Assembly: GCA_035578155.1 (NCBI GenBank)
Contig: JAPWDM010000008.1
Span: forward strand, 22,406,598 to 22,470,597
Length of the DNA stretch: 64,000 nucleotides
Reading direction: 5' to 3'
Origin: Brachynemurus nebulosus
Lineage: Eukaryota > Arthropoda > Insecta > Neuroptera > Myrmeleontidae
A program made the position numbers and the translations under genes. The notes under the pieces were generated by a model that ran no database searches, was not told the DNA's origin, and saw nothing but the letters and a program-made list of their open reading frames with translations. Shown in pieces: positions 22,374-32,399 of the stretch. The first letter of the stretch is position 1. The number at the start of each line of letters is the position of its first letter.

Positions 22374-22992
22374 AAAAGTGGGCAACACTGGTAGCACGTA
22401 GCACACCAGAAAAGAAAGGGATACGTGAGTTTGTCCTACGCGGCGTATAGCGAATGAGTCATTTGACCGAAACGACAAAAGTCCGAATAGTCATTTAGTC
22501 GAACTGTCATTTAACCGATGCGACAAAATACCGAAAAAGTTATAATTCCGCATGGTCAAATTACAGAAACGACATTTGACCGAATGGACATTAATCCGAA
22601 AAATAAATGCATATGCAGCTGTTTTAAACTTTTTATTTCGTTAAAATACTTAATGCATTTTACTATTGAATATAAAAAGAAACATAATAAATGTTAATAT
22701 TTATAATGAAAGGCTTATAAATGTAACATTATAAAAATAATATTGACTTCAAAATTGAAATTTTAAAATTATTTTCCTGTCCGTGGTTAATAAATTGCTT
22801 CATTACCAACAGCTGCATATGCATTTATTTTTCGGATTAATGTCCATTCGGTCAAATGTCGTTTCTGTAATTTGACCATTCGGAATTATAACTTTTTTCG
22901 GTATTTTGTCGCATCGGTTAAATGACAGTTCGACTAAATGACTATTCGGACTTTTGTCGTTTCGGTCAAATGACTCATTCGCTATACGCCGC

Positions 22993-23526
22993 CAGTGAAG
23001 AGAGACGGATATAGAACTTCAATCCTGTGTTAGGGTCCGTCCACACGACACAAGCTTTACCACCGACTTACTTGCGCAAACCAGTTTGTGCAAGTAAACA
23101 TGTACGTATGGACGGGAAAAAACGTAGCGACTTACTTGCACAAACCTGGTTTGCGCAGGTAAGTCGGTGGTAAAGCTTGAGCGTGTGGACGGTCCCTTAA
23201 ATTTATGGACAGTTTTAGAGCACCCCAAACCGCGATGTTGGCACCCCATCTAAAGATGGCAGTGCTATGCAGGCAAGCAGTACGCACTGTTATGTCTTGA
23301 TAATTGTACTTTTGAAACAATAAATTTGTTTATGGAAGAAAAATGGAAATATACAAATTGAAATAAACGTTCCCTACCTCCTCCTGTTAAACTGAACCTC
23401 CGCCTGACAACTTAAAAAAGTCTGGACCTCGATCGTTCTGCCATCTAACAGAAACAAAATCGACTAAAATTTTCGTCCACATTGGCCCATAAGAATTAAA
23501 TTTCTATTATACGTCTCTCTTCACTG
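22993..23526. mobile_element. hAT-like MITE nested in the foldback arm, itself interrupted
   Basis: The ends CAGTGAAGAGAGACG and CGTCTCTCTTCACTG are flanked by the 7-bp duplication ACGCCGC (22986-22992 and 23527-23533). Without the inner insertion (164 bp plus 3 bp of target) it is 367 bp, exactly the length of the uninterrupted copy at 28981-29347. Confidence 0.88.
23033..23196. mobile_element. 164-bp PIF/Harbinger-like MITE, copy 1
   Basis: The ends GGGTCCGTCCACAC and GTGTGGACGGTCCC are flanked by TTA on both sides (23030-23032 and 23197-23199). The same host element at 28981-29347 is uninterrupted (TGTGTTAAATTT), which proves insertion with a 3-bp TTA duplication. A second copy of identical length lies at 41377-41540. 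Confidence 0.9.
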
Positions 23527-23566
23527 ACGCCGCGTAGGACAAACTCACGTATCCCAAAAGAAAAAA

Positions 23567-26236
23567 ATGGCGAATAAAGAGCTTATTCAAACTCTGTCAG
23601 GTTCGGAAAAAATTCCACTTAAGATGGAATTTGACGAGAAATTGTTAAAAACAGCTGATGAAGCCAAGATAAAAATTGAAACATGTGGATCTGTAGATGA
23701 AACTTCAATCGCTGTAGTAGAGAAAGTAGAAAATAAAGAGGTTACAAAGACTGTATCAACTTTTGAACCATTTAGTATAAAAATGGAACATGAACAAACT
23801 TTGTTAGAAACAAACGTAACAAATGATGAAGTTTTAAACAAAATAAAAACTGAAACATATGAGCCCGAAGATGGAAGTGAAATGAAATTTGAAGACCAAC
23901 ACCCAGGTGACTTGGATAGTTTAGATCATTTACATTCTGAAATTAAAATCAACGACGATGTAATAAACTTGGAACATGAAATGATTCGTAACAGCGAGAA
24001 ACAATTCAAGTGTAATGTGTGTTCTAAAACACTTTCTACATTAGGTATTTTGAAAACACATCAAAGACTTCATACCGGAGAAAAGCCATACAAATGTGAT
24101 GTATGTTTTAAAACATTTTATCATTCAAGCAATTTAAAAAGTCATGAGCGAGTTCATACAGGAGAAAAACCGTACAAATGTAATTTATGTGCCAAAATGT
24201 TTTCTAATTTAGCTTCTTTAAGATATCATGAAAGCAGACACACAGGAGAAAAACCATTCCAATGTAATTTATGCGCGAAAACCTTTTCTTTGTCAAGTCA
24301 TCTGAAAGCACATGAAAACACACACACAGGCGAAAAGCGGTTCAAATGTAACATATGTAATAAACTGTTTGTTCGAAAGTCTGTTTTACAGAGACATGAA
24401 AGAATACATACCGAAGGAAAACCGTTCAAAACCCCTCAAAAAATTGAAACCTGTGATTTTGTGGATGATACACCGGGCACTTCAGTAGGAAACGTGCAAA
24501 ATGAAAAAATGGAAAGTAATAAAGTGAAAACCGAAGCTGACGCAGATTTGGAATGTAAAAAACAATTCAAGTGTAATTTATGTTCAAAAATATTTTTTAG
24601 GTCCAACGATTTAAAAAGACATGAAAGAATACACACCGGCCAAAAACTATACAAATGTAATGTGTGTTTTAAAACATTTTCTTCACACGCATGCTATTTG
24701 AAAACACATTACAGAATACATAGCGGAGAAAAACCGTACAAATGCAATGTGTGTTTTAAAACATTTGCACGATCAGATCTTTTAAAATATCATGAAATAA
24801 TACACACAGGAAAAAAACCATTCCAATGTAATTTATGCGCGAAAACCTTTTCTTTGTCAAGTCATCTGAAGCAACATGAAACCACACACACTGGCGAAAA
24901 ACGATTCAAATGTAACATATGTAATAGACGATTTGTTCGAAATGCTGTTTTACGGAGACATGAAAGAATACATACCGACGAAAAATCGTTCAAAACCCTT
25001 CAACAAATTGAAACAGGTGATTTTGTAGATGATACATCGATCACTTCAGCAGGAAACATACAAAATGAAAAAATGGAAGATAACCAGGTTATAGAATTTG
25101 TAGCAGTTCCTGTTAAAATGGAACATGAAGAAAATTCGTTTGAAACAAATGATGACGTTTTAAACACAGTAAAAGTGGAAAAGTGTGATGTTGTAGATGA
25201 AAGTGAAGAAAAATTAAAATTTGAAGAGGAACATGCAAGTGATGTGGATAGTTTACATACCGAAGTTAAAACCGAACCTGACACAGATTTGAAATGTGAA
25301 AAACAATTCAAGTGTAATTTATGTTCGAAAACATTTTCTAAGTCCATATATTTAAGAAAACATGAAAGAGTACATACCGAAGAAAAACCATACAAATGTG
25401 ATAAATGCTTTAAAACATTTTCACATTCAAGCAATTTGAATATACATTACAGAATACACACCGGTGAAAAACCACACAAATGTAATGTGTGTTTTAAAAC
25501 ATTTTCGCAAAAAGGCAGTTTGATTAGACATAAAAGAATACACACAGGAGAAAAACCATACCAATGTAATATATGTTTTACAACATTTTCACATTCAAGC
25601 AATTTGAGTACACATGAAAGAACACATACCGGAGAAAAACCGTATCAGTGTAATGTATGTTTTAAAACATTTACTCGTTCATTCTGTTTAAAGAATCATA
25701 AAAGAGTACATACCGGAGAAAAACTACACAAATGTAATTTGTGTTCCAAAATGTTTTATTCGTTAAGCGATTTGAAAATTCATGAAACAGTGCATACAGG
25801 GGAAAAACCATACGAATGTGACACATGTTTTAAAACATTTTCATGGTCATACAATTTAAAAGTACATAAAAGAATACACACAGCAGAAAAACCATACAAA
25901 TGTAATGTGTGCCTTAAAACATTTTCGGATTCAGGCACATTAACGAATCATGAAAGAACGCATACAGAGAAAAGACCATACGAATGTAATGTCTGTTTCA
26001 GAACATTTTCTAAATCGAACACTCTGAAAAGTCATGAAAAAATACATACAGGCGAGAGACCATTCACTTGTAATATATGTTTTAAAACATTTGCTCATTT
26101 AAAGAGTTTCAAAAGACATGAAAAAATACATACCGGAGAAAAACCGTACGAATGCGATGTATGTTTTAAAAAATTTTCGCAATCAGGCAATTTGAAAGAA
26201 CATACTAAAAAAATACATAAATGGGAAAAATCATAA
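23567..26236 (+). CDS. Three-module C2H2 zinc-finger protein, 21 fingers, 889 aa
   Basis: Single intact ORF starting [10 protein letters not shown] in the context AAAAAAATGG. It is built as leader-fingers three times over. Leader 1 is residues 1-148, fingers 1-5 are 149-288. Leader 2 is 289-335, fingers 6-10 are 336-476. Leader 3 is 477-582, fingers 11-21 are 583-889. The internal leaders are shortened copies of leader 1: [24 protein letters not shown] and [12 protein letters not shown] align, and [14 protein letters not shown] aligns with [14 protein letters not shown]. Each leader carries psi-K-x-E sites (IKIE, IKTE, VKTE, VKVE). Finger 7 has one extra residue before its helix. The likely role is a nuclear sequence-specific DNA-binding protein of unknown target. 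Its 5' UTR has been displaced by a 1.1-kb nested transposon complex ending 11 nt from the ATG, so its promoter may have changed. Confidence 0.93.
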   Translation: MANKELIQTLSGSEKIPLKMEFDEKLLKTADEAKIKIETCGSVDETSIAVVEKVENKEVTKTVSTFEPFSIKMEHEQTLLETNVTNDEVLNKIKTETYEPEDGSEMKFEDQHPGDLDSLDHLHSEIKINDDVINLEHEMIRNSEKQFKCNVCSKTLSTLGILKTHQRLHTGEKPYKCDVCFKTFYHSSNLKSHERVHTGEKPYKCNLCAKMFSNLASLRYHESRHTGEKPFQCNLCAKTFSLSSHLKAHENTHTGEKRFKCNICNKLFVRKSVLQRHERIHTEGKPFKTPQKIETCDFVDDTPGTSVGNVQNEKMESNKVKTEADADLECKKQFKCNLCSKIFFRSNDLKRHERIHTGQKLYKCNVCFKTFSSHACYLKTHYRIHSGEKPYKCNVCFKTFARSDLLKYHEIIHTGKKPFQCNLCAKTFSLSSHLKQHETTHTGEKRFKCNICNRRFVRNAVLRRHERIHTDEKSFKTLQQIETGDFVDDTSITSAGNIQNEKMEDNQVIEFVAVPVKMEHEENSFETNDDVLNTVKVEKCDVVDESEEKLKFEEEHASDVDSLHTEVKTEPDTDLKCEKQFKCNLCSKTFSKSIYLRKHERVHTEEKPYKCDKCFKTFSHSSNLNIHYRIHTGEKPHKCNVCFKTFSQKGSLIRHKRIHTGEKPYQCNICFTTFSHSSNLSTHERTHTGEKPYQCNVCFKTFTRSFCLKNHKRVHTGEKLHKCNLCSKMFYSLSDLKIHETVHTGEKPYECDTCFKTFSWSYNLKVHKRIHTAEKPYKCNVCLKTFSDSGTLTNHERTHTEKRPYECNVCFRTFSKSNTLKSHEKIHTGERPFTCNICFKTFAHLKSFKRHEKIHTGEKPYECDVCFKKFSQSGNLKEHTKKIHKWEKS

Positions 26237-26669
26237 AAATATGATAATATATTACAGTTTTTAGAGTTTGTAGACATCTGTATTTGAGTTTGTAATGAAT
26301 TATAATTATTAAATTTTATATACATATACATAAAAATGAATTTTTAAATTTTATATACATATACATAAAAATGAATTTTTCTTTGTTTATCCCGTATCCA
26401 TTCCTATACCATTCATTCGATTGCGATGAAACTTTGGTGAGTGGTTGTGCGCACGCACATTTTTAAAAATTCAACGGATAGTTTTTTGATTCTAAATTTT
26501 ACACAGCAGAAGAAAAGTTCAAGAAACGTTATCTTATTGTTATTTTAAATATTTAAGCTCCTTTAATTAACAAAACTTCTGTTTGAATTCTATTTCTATT
26601 AAATGTTATTGTCGCTGAAGTGTTTTTCTTAATAATTTTAGTAATTTGGAGAAAAAAATGTAAAAATAT

Positions 26670-26675
26670 AATAAA
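26670..26675 (+). terminator. Polyadenylation signal AATAAA of the 889-aa gene
   Basis: It lies 434 nt beyond the stop codon and is conserved at the same relative place in arm A (15574), despite divergence around it. Confidence 0.45.
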
Positions 26676-26880
26676 AGAAAAAATATTTTTATATTGCTAG
26701 AAGGATTAGTGGGAACTTTAAAAATAATAGTACATCTGTTTCTTTTAGCGAATTTCCATTCTGGAAATTAAGCTATTACTACGGGTATCATGTAGACCAG
26801 AGTCCGGGACTGGGGCCTTGAGAAACCGAAAATAACCTCCACTATATGTATGTATACGTATAATAAATAATGTATGTATA

Positions 26881-27054
26881 CAGTATAGCACCGATAATGG
26901 AAACATCAGTTTTGGAAATTTTTTGAGAGCATCAAATTAGTCAACATCACTTTTGGAAAATTGCATCAAAAATGTCAAGTATTTAATATTTATGTACTTG
27001 ACATTTTTGATGCAACTTTCCAAAACTGATGTTTCCATTATCGGTGCTATACTG
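26881..27054. mobile_element. 174-bp palindromic MITE, Tc1/mariner-like
   Basis: The ends CAGTATAGCACCGATAATGG and the exact complement are flanked by TA (26879-26880 and 27055-27056). The arms extend almost to the centre, leaving a short loop. It abuts a second TA-flanked element at 27059. Confidence 0.82.
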
Positions 27055-27058
27055 TATA

Positions 27059-27145
27059 TCGCGCATACTCTTTCTCAACCTCGTATATCAAAAACTGCAT
27101 GTTTTAGGACACACAAAAAACATTAAATATTGTATTTATATGTAT

Positions 27146-27213
<68 letters not shown>

Positions 27214-27236
27214 TATATACATATATATATATATAC

Positions 27237-27308
<72 letters not shown>

Positions 27309-27439
27309 CCGACATTAACGGGTGTAATTAGCATAAATCTTAAGTTCATAGTGATGAAAACACAGATTTATATACGTTTTTTTTATGTGTCCAAAAATTG
27401 GGACTTTTCAGACACGAGGTTGAGAAAGAGTATGCGCGA
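27059..27439. mobile_element. TIR MITE with internal TA microsatellite, copy 1
   Basis: The ends TCGCGCATACTCTTTCTCAA and TTGAGAAAGAGTATGCGCGA are inverted repeats flanked by TA. The central portion is expanded by a TA/ATACAT microsatellite (27150-27306). A copy without the long expansion is at about 60844-61093, and a diverged relative lies near 62515-62710. Confidence 0.8.
27150..27306. repeat. TA/CATATA microsatellite
   Basis: About 157 bp of TA repeats interrupted by CATATATATA units, inside the MITE at 27059-27439. ORFs of alternating Ile and Tyr across it are artefacts. Confidence 0.95.
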
Positions 27440-27784
27440 TAACTCTCGAACAAAGCCTCCAATCTACGTCCCAGAAACTTGGATGATTTCGTAAGCCAGA
27501 TACGTCCGATTTTTGGAAGCCAAAATTTTTTGCATTTTTCGCTATTTTTTGCAAAAATTGGCCAGAATATAAAAATTTTTTTAATTTATTTTTACACCAT
27601 TAAAAAGAGCGTAAAAAATTACATAAACTTTTAAAACATTAAGTGAACTAGCTTTCGAGAAAAATTAAGAAATTCGCTGAATTTCTTTACAATACGTGCT
27701 TTTATTGTTTTTGTCATTACTCATTACAATAACAAATATGTTTCATTTTTCAAAATAAAAATTAACTAACTTTTCAAGAACGCG

Positions 27785-28135
27785 TCATCACCGATTTTGA
27801 AAATTTGTTCACGGTTAGAGAGCTATTCTATTTTAGATGGATATAGGTTACAGACTATTATATGTTATAATTATGAGGTCTGCCAGTGTCCGGTGACCCC
27901 AAAAGCGCCAAAAATAAAACTACCCAATCGATTTAGACAATTTTTTCACCTTTAAAAATTTAATTTCTTTTAAATACATATATGCTATACTATATGAGAT
28001 CCCCCAGGGTTCTGGGGACCCAAAAGCGCTAAAAGTTAACTACTCAACCGATTTTGAAAATTTTTTCACTGTTAAAGAGCTAAACTATTTTAGATGGATA
28101 CAGGTTGTTATATGAAATCCGTCAGTGTCCAAATT
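27785..28135 (+). repeat. Diverged tandem repeat, period about 120-130 bp
   Basis: Three units share CGATTTTGAAAATTTGTTCAC-like, TTTTAGATGGATA, and GACCCCAAAAGCGCCAAAA-like words in the same order (starting near 27793, 27925 and 28047). It lies in the part of arm B that is absent from arm A. Origin unknown. Confidence 0.65.
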
Positions 28136-28871
28136 TTTTTCTGTGAAAAATTCGACTAAAAAAATCAGTCTAAAATACTATGGATTAAAAAAATTCTTTT
28201 TGAAGATTATAGAATAAATTAAATATTGAATTTCAGGTATGAATCGGAACGAAAAAAATAACGGTTTCGGTTAACGGTTTTTGAAAAAGATAATTTTACT
28301 CCCGTTAACGGTCAGTCTGGCAAAATCAATCGGTTTTACCGGTTTTCGGTTACGGTTCAGTTCGAAGCCTTGTTTAGACTATTTTAGACAGATGCATAGT
28401 GACAGAAATGACTAATGGAAATATTTAACAGGATACAAAAAAAAAAAAAAAAAAATAAATAATCCAAAACAATTTTTAATGAAAACCTTTAGTAAAACAT
28501 ACTTAATTATTATTATTATTTAATTTAAAAACATTGATTACAAAAGTATATTTTTCAGCTAATAGTCACTTAATCAAAAACAATGTCTAAGTCAAATCAA
28601 CTTAAACTGGTGTGACATCAAACAAATCCAACAAAGGAAACAAAATGACACACCTATTTCTGTCTCTTTTTCTTTTTGTTATTTTTATATTACCGAACTA
28701 GAGTAACATAAAATTGTACGTTTGATTTTGCTTCATTTATTTATTATTAATAACGTCAGACCAATTTAACTTGATTTGACCTATATTAATATACACTTTT
28801 AATTTTTTTTTAAATATGTAAGTCAATGAAACAATTTATGTCCGTTTGTACTTGAGGAATCGGACCCGAAC

Positions 28872-29958
28872 TAGGGATGTATAAAATATATCGATATATC
28901 AAAATATAGATAATTTCTGGCGATACTTTTAGTAGCAATATATCGATATTTTTTTTCAATATTTTTTTCCAAGCTAACATCAGTGAAGAGAGACGGATAT
29001 AGAACTTCAATCCTGTGTTAAATTTATGGACAGTTTTAGAGCACCCCAAACCGCGATGTTGGCACCCCATCTACAGATGGCAGTGCTTTGCAGGCAAGCA
29101 GTACGCACTGTTATGTCTTGATAATTGTACTTTTGAAACAAGAAATTTGTTTATAGAAGAAAAATGGAAATATACAAATTGAAATATACGTTCCCTACCT
29201 CTTCCTGTGAAACTGAACCTCCGCCTGACAACTTAAAAACGTCTGGACCTCGATCGTTCTGCCATCTAACAGAAACAAAATTGACTAAAATTTTCGTCCA
29301 CATTGGCCCATAAGAATTAAACTTCTATAATACGTCTCTCTTCACTGCTAACATGTACGAGATGTACGACATGTGGCACATGTATAAATGTACAATTTTA
29401 CAGTAGATAATTTTCTACATATTATGTATGTCCAATACATATATGGTGTACGCTTGCGCGCCAAATTTATTCTGATTTCAAATATTGAAATTAAATGTCA
29501 GATATTAAATGCAGTTTATTTAAGTCTGAAAACTTTTCGATGATGTTAAAAAACTGGCTTTTTAACATCATCACATCATGACGGTCATAATCTATAATGA
29601 GAAAACACCCAACTGGTACACTATTTTGGTAGTTAAAATCGCTAATATCGCTAATATACCTACTTATACTTTATGTGGAATTGTTGACATCGTATGACGT
29701 GGTGTGTGAGTTAGTAAGGTTTAACTTGACATCTTATGACGTAAATGACCGTCAAGGTGTTTAAACAAAACTATCTAAAAAGTCACTAATATCAAGATTA
29801 TTTAGTAAATTATATTGTTTAAAAAATTTCTCTACCTCAGTAATGTAAAAAAAAGGATATATCGATATTTTTTTCGATATATCATTGTACGATATTGATA
29901 TTTTAAAAAAATATCGATACTATAAATATCGATACTTTTAAAAATATCAACATCCCTA
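28872..29958. mobile_element. 1.1-kb hAT-like element with TSD ACCCGAAC, interrupted
   Basis: The ends TAGGGATGT and ACATCCCTA are flanked by a perfect 8-bp duplication ACCCGAAC (28864-28871 and 29959-29966). Both subterminal regions are rich in ATATCGATAT words. A 367-bp MITE (28981-29347) is inserted in the left part. There is no recognisable transposase. Confidence 0.82.
28981..29347. mobile_element. 367-bp hAT-like MITE, uninterrupted copy
   Basis: The ends CAGTGAAGAGAGACG and its complement are flanked by CTAACAT (28974-28980 and 29348-29354). It is the intact reference for the interrupted copy at 22993-23526 and is nested in the hAT-like element 28872-29958. Confidence 0.88.
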
Positions 29959-30058
29959 ACCCGAACAAATCATGTTACAATCAGACTGTGCGGTGAAAAG
30001 TCGGACGGTTGGTAAGCCTGATGGTATCGCTCGACCATTTATATCAACAATGATAGTA

Positions 30059-30565
30059 CAGTTGATCCTTTTTTTGTGCGGAGGAGGGGACCACATAAAA
30101 AAAATCGCACAAAAAATATATATTCAAAAATATCATAACTAGCTATAAAAAGTATAGTTCGATCCAGATTGTACAAAAAACTTTTTTTATGCGGTTGGTC
30201 GGGACCGCATAAAAAAAGTTTCATCGAAAAAACATCTCTCAAAACGCTCAAAACTTAGAAATTTCCTTAGAAATTGCTTCTATAAACAAGATAAAGCATT
30301 AATTTACACGTAGAAACATTTTATTTCAATTTTATAATATTATGAAAATTTTGAAAAATTCATCTGTAACAAAATTAAATGATACAATAACTTATGTTCT
30401 TATGCAATGTATTGATTAAATGCTTAAAAACCGTTAAAAAGTATTTTTATCAAAGAAAATTATTATAGTAATTGCTTTTAAGTTTCTTACTGTCTCGTGA
30501 TTTTGATTCACATTATGCATTTTAATGGCCATTTTTTATAAACCGCATAAAAAAGAGTTCAGCTG
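30059..30565. mobile_element. 507-bp MITE abutting the stop codon of the 13-finger gene
   Basis: The left end CAGTTGATCC and right end GAGTTCAGCTG are inverted, with TTTTTTGTGCGG / CCGCATAAAAAA following inside, and both ends are flanked by TA (30057-30058 and 30566-30567). The right-hand TA is immediately next to the TAG stop (30568-30570, minus strand). A minus-strand AATAAA within the element near 30322 could serve the gene. Confidence 0.75.
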
Positions 30566-30567
30566 TA

Positions 30568-31881
30568 CTACGAACAGTGAGAATGTTTCTTTTTTTCATG
30601 TCTCCGTAAATTACTCGCCTGAGAAAATGTTTTACCACATGTATTACATTTGTATGGTTTATATCCTGTGTGTATCCTTTCATGTTCTTGTAAATGAGCT
30701 GACTGGCCAAATGTTTTATCACATGTATTACATTTGAATGGTTTGACTCCGGAATGCCTTATTTTGTGTCTTTTCCAACAGGTTAATTGAGCAAATGTTT
30801 TAAAACATATATTACATGTGAATGGTTTCTCGCCTGTATGTATTCTTTCATGTTTTTTCAGAACGTTCGACTGAGAAAATGATTTAGAACATATATTACA
30901 CTTGAATGGTTTTTCTCCTGTGTGTATTCTTTCATGTGTTTTCAAAAAGATTGACGAAGAAAACGTTTTAAAACATACACTACATTGGAACGGTTTTTCT
31001 TCCGCATGTATTCCTTCATGTCTTTTTAAACAATCTAAAAAAGTAAATGTTTTAAAACATACATTACACTGGTATGGCTGTTCTCCTGTATGGGTTCTTT
31101 CATGACCTTTCAAAGTATTTGAATGAGAAAATTTTTTAGAACACCAATTGCATTCGTATGGTTTTTCACCTGTATGTATTTTTTCATGTCTCTTTAAATT
31201 GGGTGAATGAGAAAATGATTTAGAACACACATTACATTTGAAGGGTTTTTCCCCGGTATGTATTCTTTCATGTGATTTCAAATAGGTTGATGAAGAGAAC
31301 GTTTTAAAACATGCGCTACATTTGAACGGGTTTTCCCCCGTATGTATTTCTTCATGTTTTTTTAAAGAATCTAAGAATGTAAATGTTTCAAAACATATAT
31401 TACACTGATACGGTTTTTCTCCGGTATGGATTCTTTCGTGACCTTTCAAAGTATGCGAATAAGAAAATGTTTTAGAACATACATTGCATTTGTATGGTTT
31501 TTCTCTCGTATGTACTCGGTTATGTACTTTTAATTTATCACTACGACCAAATGTTTTAGAACACACATTGCATTTGTACGGTTTGTTTCCTGAATGTATT
31601 GTTTTATGATTTCTAAAAGTGCTTCGATTAGCAAATGTTTTGTTACACACACTACATTCATACGATTTTTCTTTTACTAACGGATTATTTTCAGGTTCCG
31701 TTTTAATACCAGACGTTCCAGGAACGGACATATCACTGACGGATATAAACTCTATAATGTCGGTATTTTCTCCTCTCTGTACTGAAGTGACCGAATTTTC
31801 GTCCATATAATCAAATTCTTCCACTTTTACTTTGGTTAATACTTCAACATTTGTTTCCAACGAATTATTTTTATGTTCCAT
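30568..31881 (-). CDS. C2H2 zinc-finger protein, 13 fingers, 437 aa
   Basis: The first Met in the open frame is at 31881 (MEHKNNSLET). The frame stays open upstream to about 31930 with an AG before TCTTGCC, so an upstream coding exon is possible. The leader (residues 1-75) resembles leader 3 of the 889-aa protein (MEHKNNSLETNVEVLTKVKVE) and has VKVE and IKTE sites. Thirteen fingers follow from residue 76. Fingers 3-6 and 7-10 are two copies of one four-finger block (KGHER..., FTFLDSLKKHE / FTFLDCLKRHE, FSSSTYLKSHE / FSSSIFLKTHE, CSKSFSHS / CSKSFSQS). The protein ends KKKHSHCS. Its TAG stop is directly followed by the TA duplication of a MITE, so the native 3' UTR has been displaced. Likely a nuclear DNA-binding regulator. 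Confidence 0.9.
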   Translation of the reverse strand: MEHKNNSLETNVEVLTKVKVEEFDYMDENSVTSVQRGENTDIIEFISVSDMSVPGTSGIKTEPENNPLVKEKSYECSVCNKTFANRSTFRNHKTIHSGNKPYKCNVCSKTFGRSDKLKVHNRVHTREKPYKCNVCSKTFSYSHTLKGHERIHTGEKPYQCNICFETFTFLDSLKKHEEIHTGENPFKCSACFKTFSSSTYLKSHERIHTGEKPFKCNVCSKSFSHSPNLKRHEKIHTGEKPYECNWCSKKFSHSNTLKGHERTHTGEQPYQCNVCFKTFTFLDCLKRHEGIHAEEKPFQCSVCFKTFSSSIFLKTHERIHTGEKPFKCNICSKSFSQSNVLKKHERIHTGEKPFTCNICFKTFAQLTCWKRHKIRHSGVKPFKCNTCDKTFGQSAHLQEHERIHTGYKPYKCNTCGKTFSQASNLRRHEKKKHSHCS

Positions 31882-32042
31882 TTTAGCAGCAAATGTTTCA
31901 GACACTAATATAACGTCTTTTGGCAAGACTACGATTCGTATGACGACAAGATTTGATGACAGTTTCTTGTAGGACTAGAGAAAATAAAACGAAAAATAAG
32001 AATAAAATTTTTCGATATATCGCTGCGTTTTCAAGATACTGA

Positions 32043-32212
32043 CAGGGCCGGATTTAGGGGACCAGGTCTTGGAGGGGCGCCAAAATTAGGTGTGAGACGT
32101 ATTCTTTTTTCCGTCATTCGTTTTTTGGGAGGGAAAAATAAAACCTTTTTTTCTACGGGGGCGCCATTTTTTTACCCTGTCCCGGGCACCACTTTCGCTA
32201 GGTCCGACCTTG
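32043..32212. mobile_element. 170-bp hAT-like MITE upstream of the 13-finger gene
   Basis: The ends CAGGGCCGGATTTAG and CTAGGTCCGACCTTG are flanked by 8-bp repeats GATACTGA and GATATTGA (one mismatch). It lies about 160 bp 5' of the start codon at 31881, within the promoter region of the minus-strand gene. Confidence 0.75.
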
Positions 32213-32399
32213 GATATTGAACGTTAAACTTGTCTTTAAATTGAGATATATCGAGAGCTTTCCAACGAGAAAAACATAAAGTGACACAAAGCTAATTTTT
32301 CAAATTTTTTTTTCAAGTTGGCAACCATGAGTCAATGCACAAACCAACTTTGCTCGTTGGCTAAGTCGATTTGCGTCGTAACCAGACTTAGGAAAACAG

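Larger units (their letters stand above)
22418..23555. mobile_element. Foldback element in the 5' UTR of the 889-aa zinc-finger gene
   Basis: The ends GGGATACGTGAGTTTGTCCT and its complement are flanked by the perfect 8-bp duplication AAAAGAAA (22410-22417 and 23556-23563). After subtracting the element nested at 22993-23526, the two arms are a nearly perfect palindrome of more than 200 bp each, built of words such as CGACAAAAGTCCGAA, CGACAAAATACCGAA and CGACATTTGACCGAA. The right end lies 11 nt before the ATG at 23567. The paralogous pseudogene (CCAGTAAAGAAAAAAATGG before 12988) shows the empty site. Confidence 0.88.
22400..28850 (+). repeat. Segmental duplication, arm B
   Basis: Direct paralogue of 12960-16930. 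It contains the intact 889-aa zinc-finger gene, the conserved AATAAA at 26670, and downstream sequence shared with arm A at about 28330-28850. It is longer than arm A because of the nested complex at its 5' end and the repeat-filled block at about 26790-28325. Confidence 0.78.

Noticed and set aside
27130..27349. Ile-Tyr repeat ORFs on both strands
   Set aside because: Pure translation of the TA microsatellite; the same holds at 17958-18176 and 47094-47393.
31882..31926. Start of the 13-finger protein at 31926 (and at 19753 for the 10-finger protein)
   Set aside because: The codons there are TTG, not ATG. I used the first ATG (31881 and 19744), while noting that an upstream coding exon is possible for the 13-finger gene.
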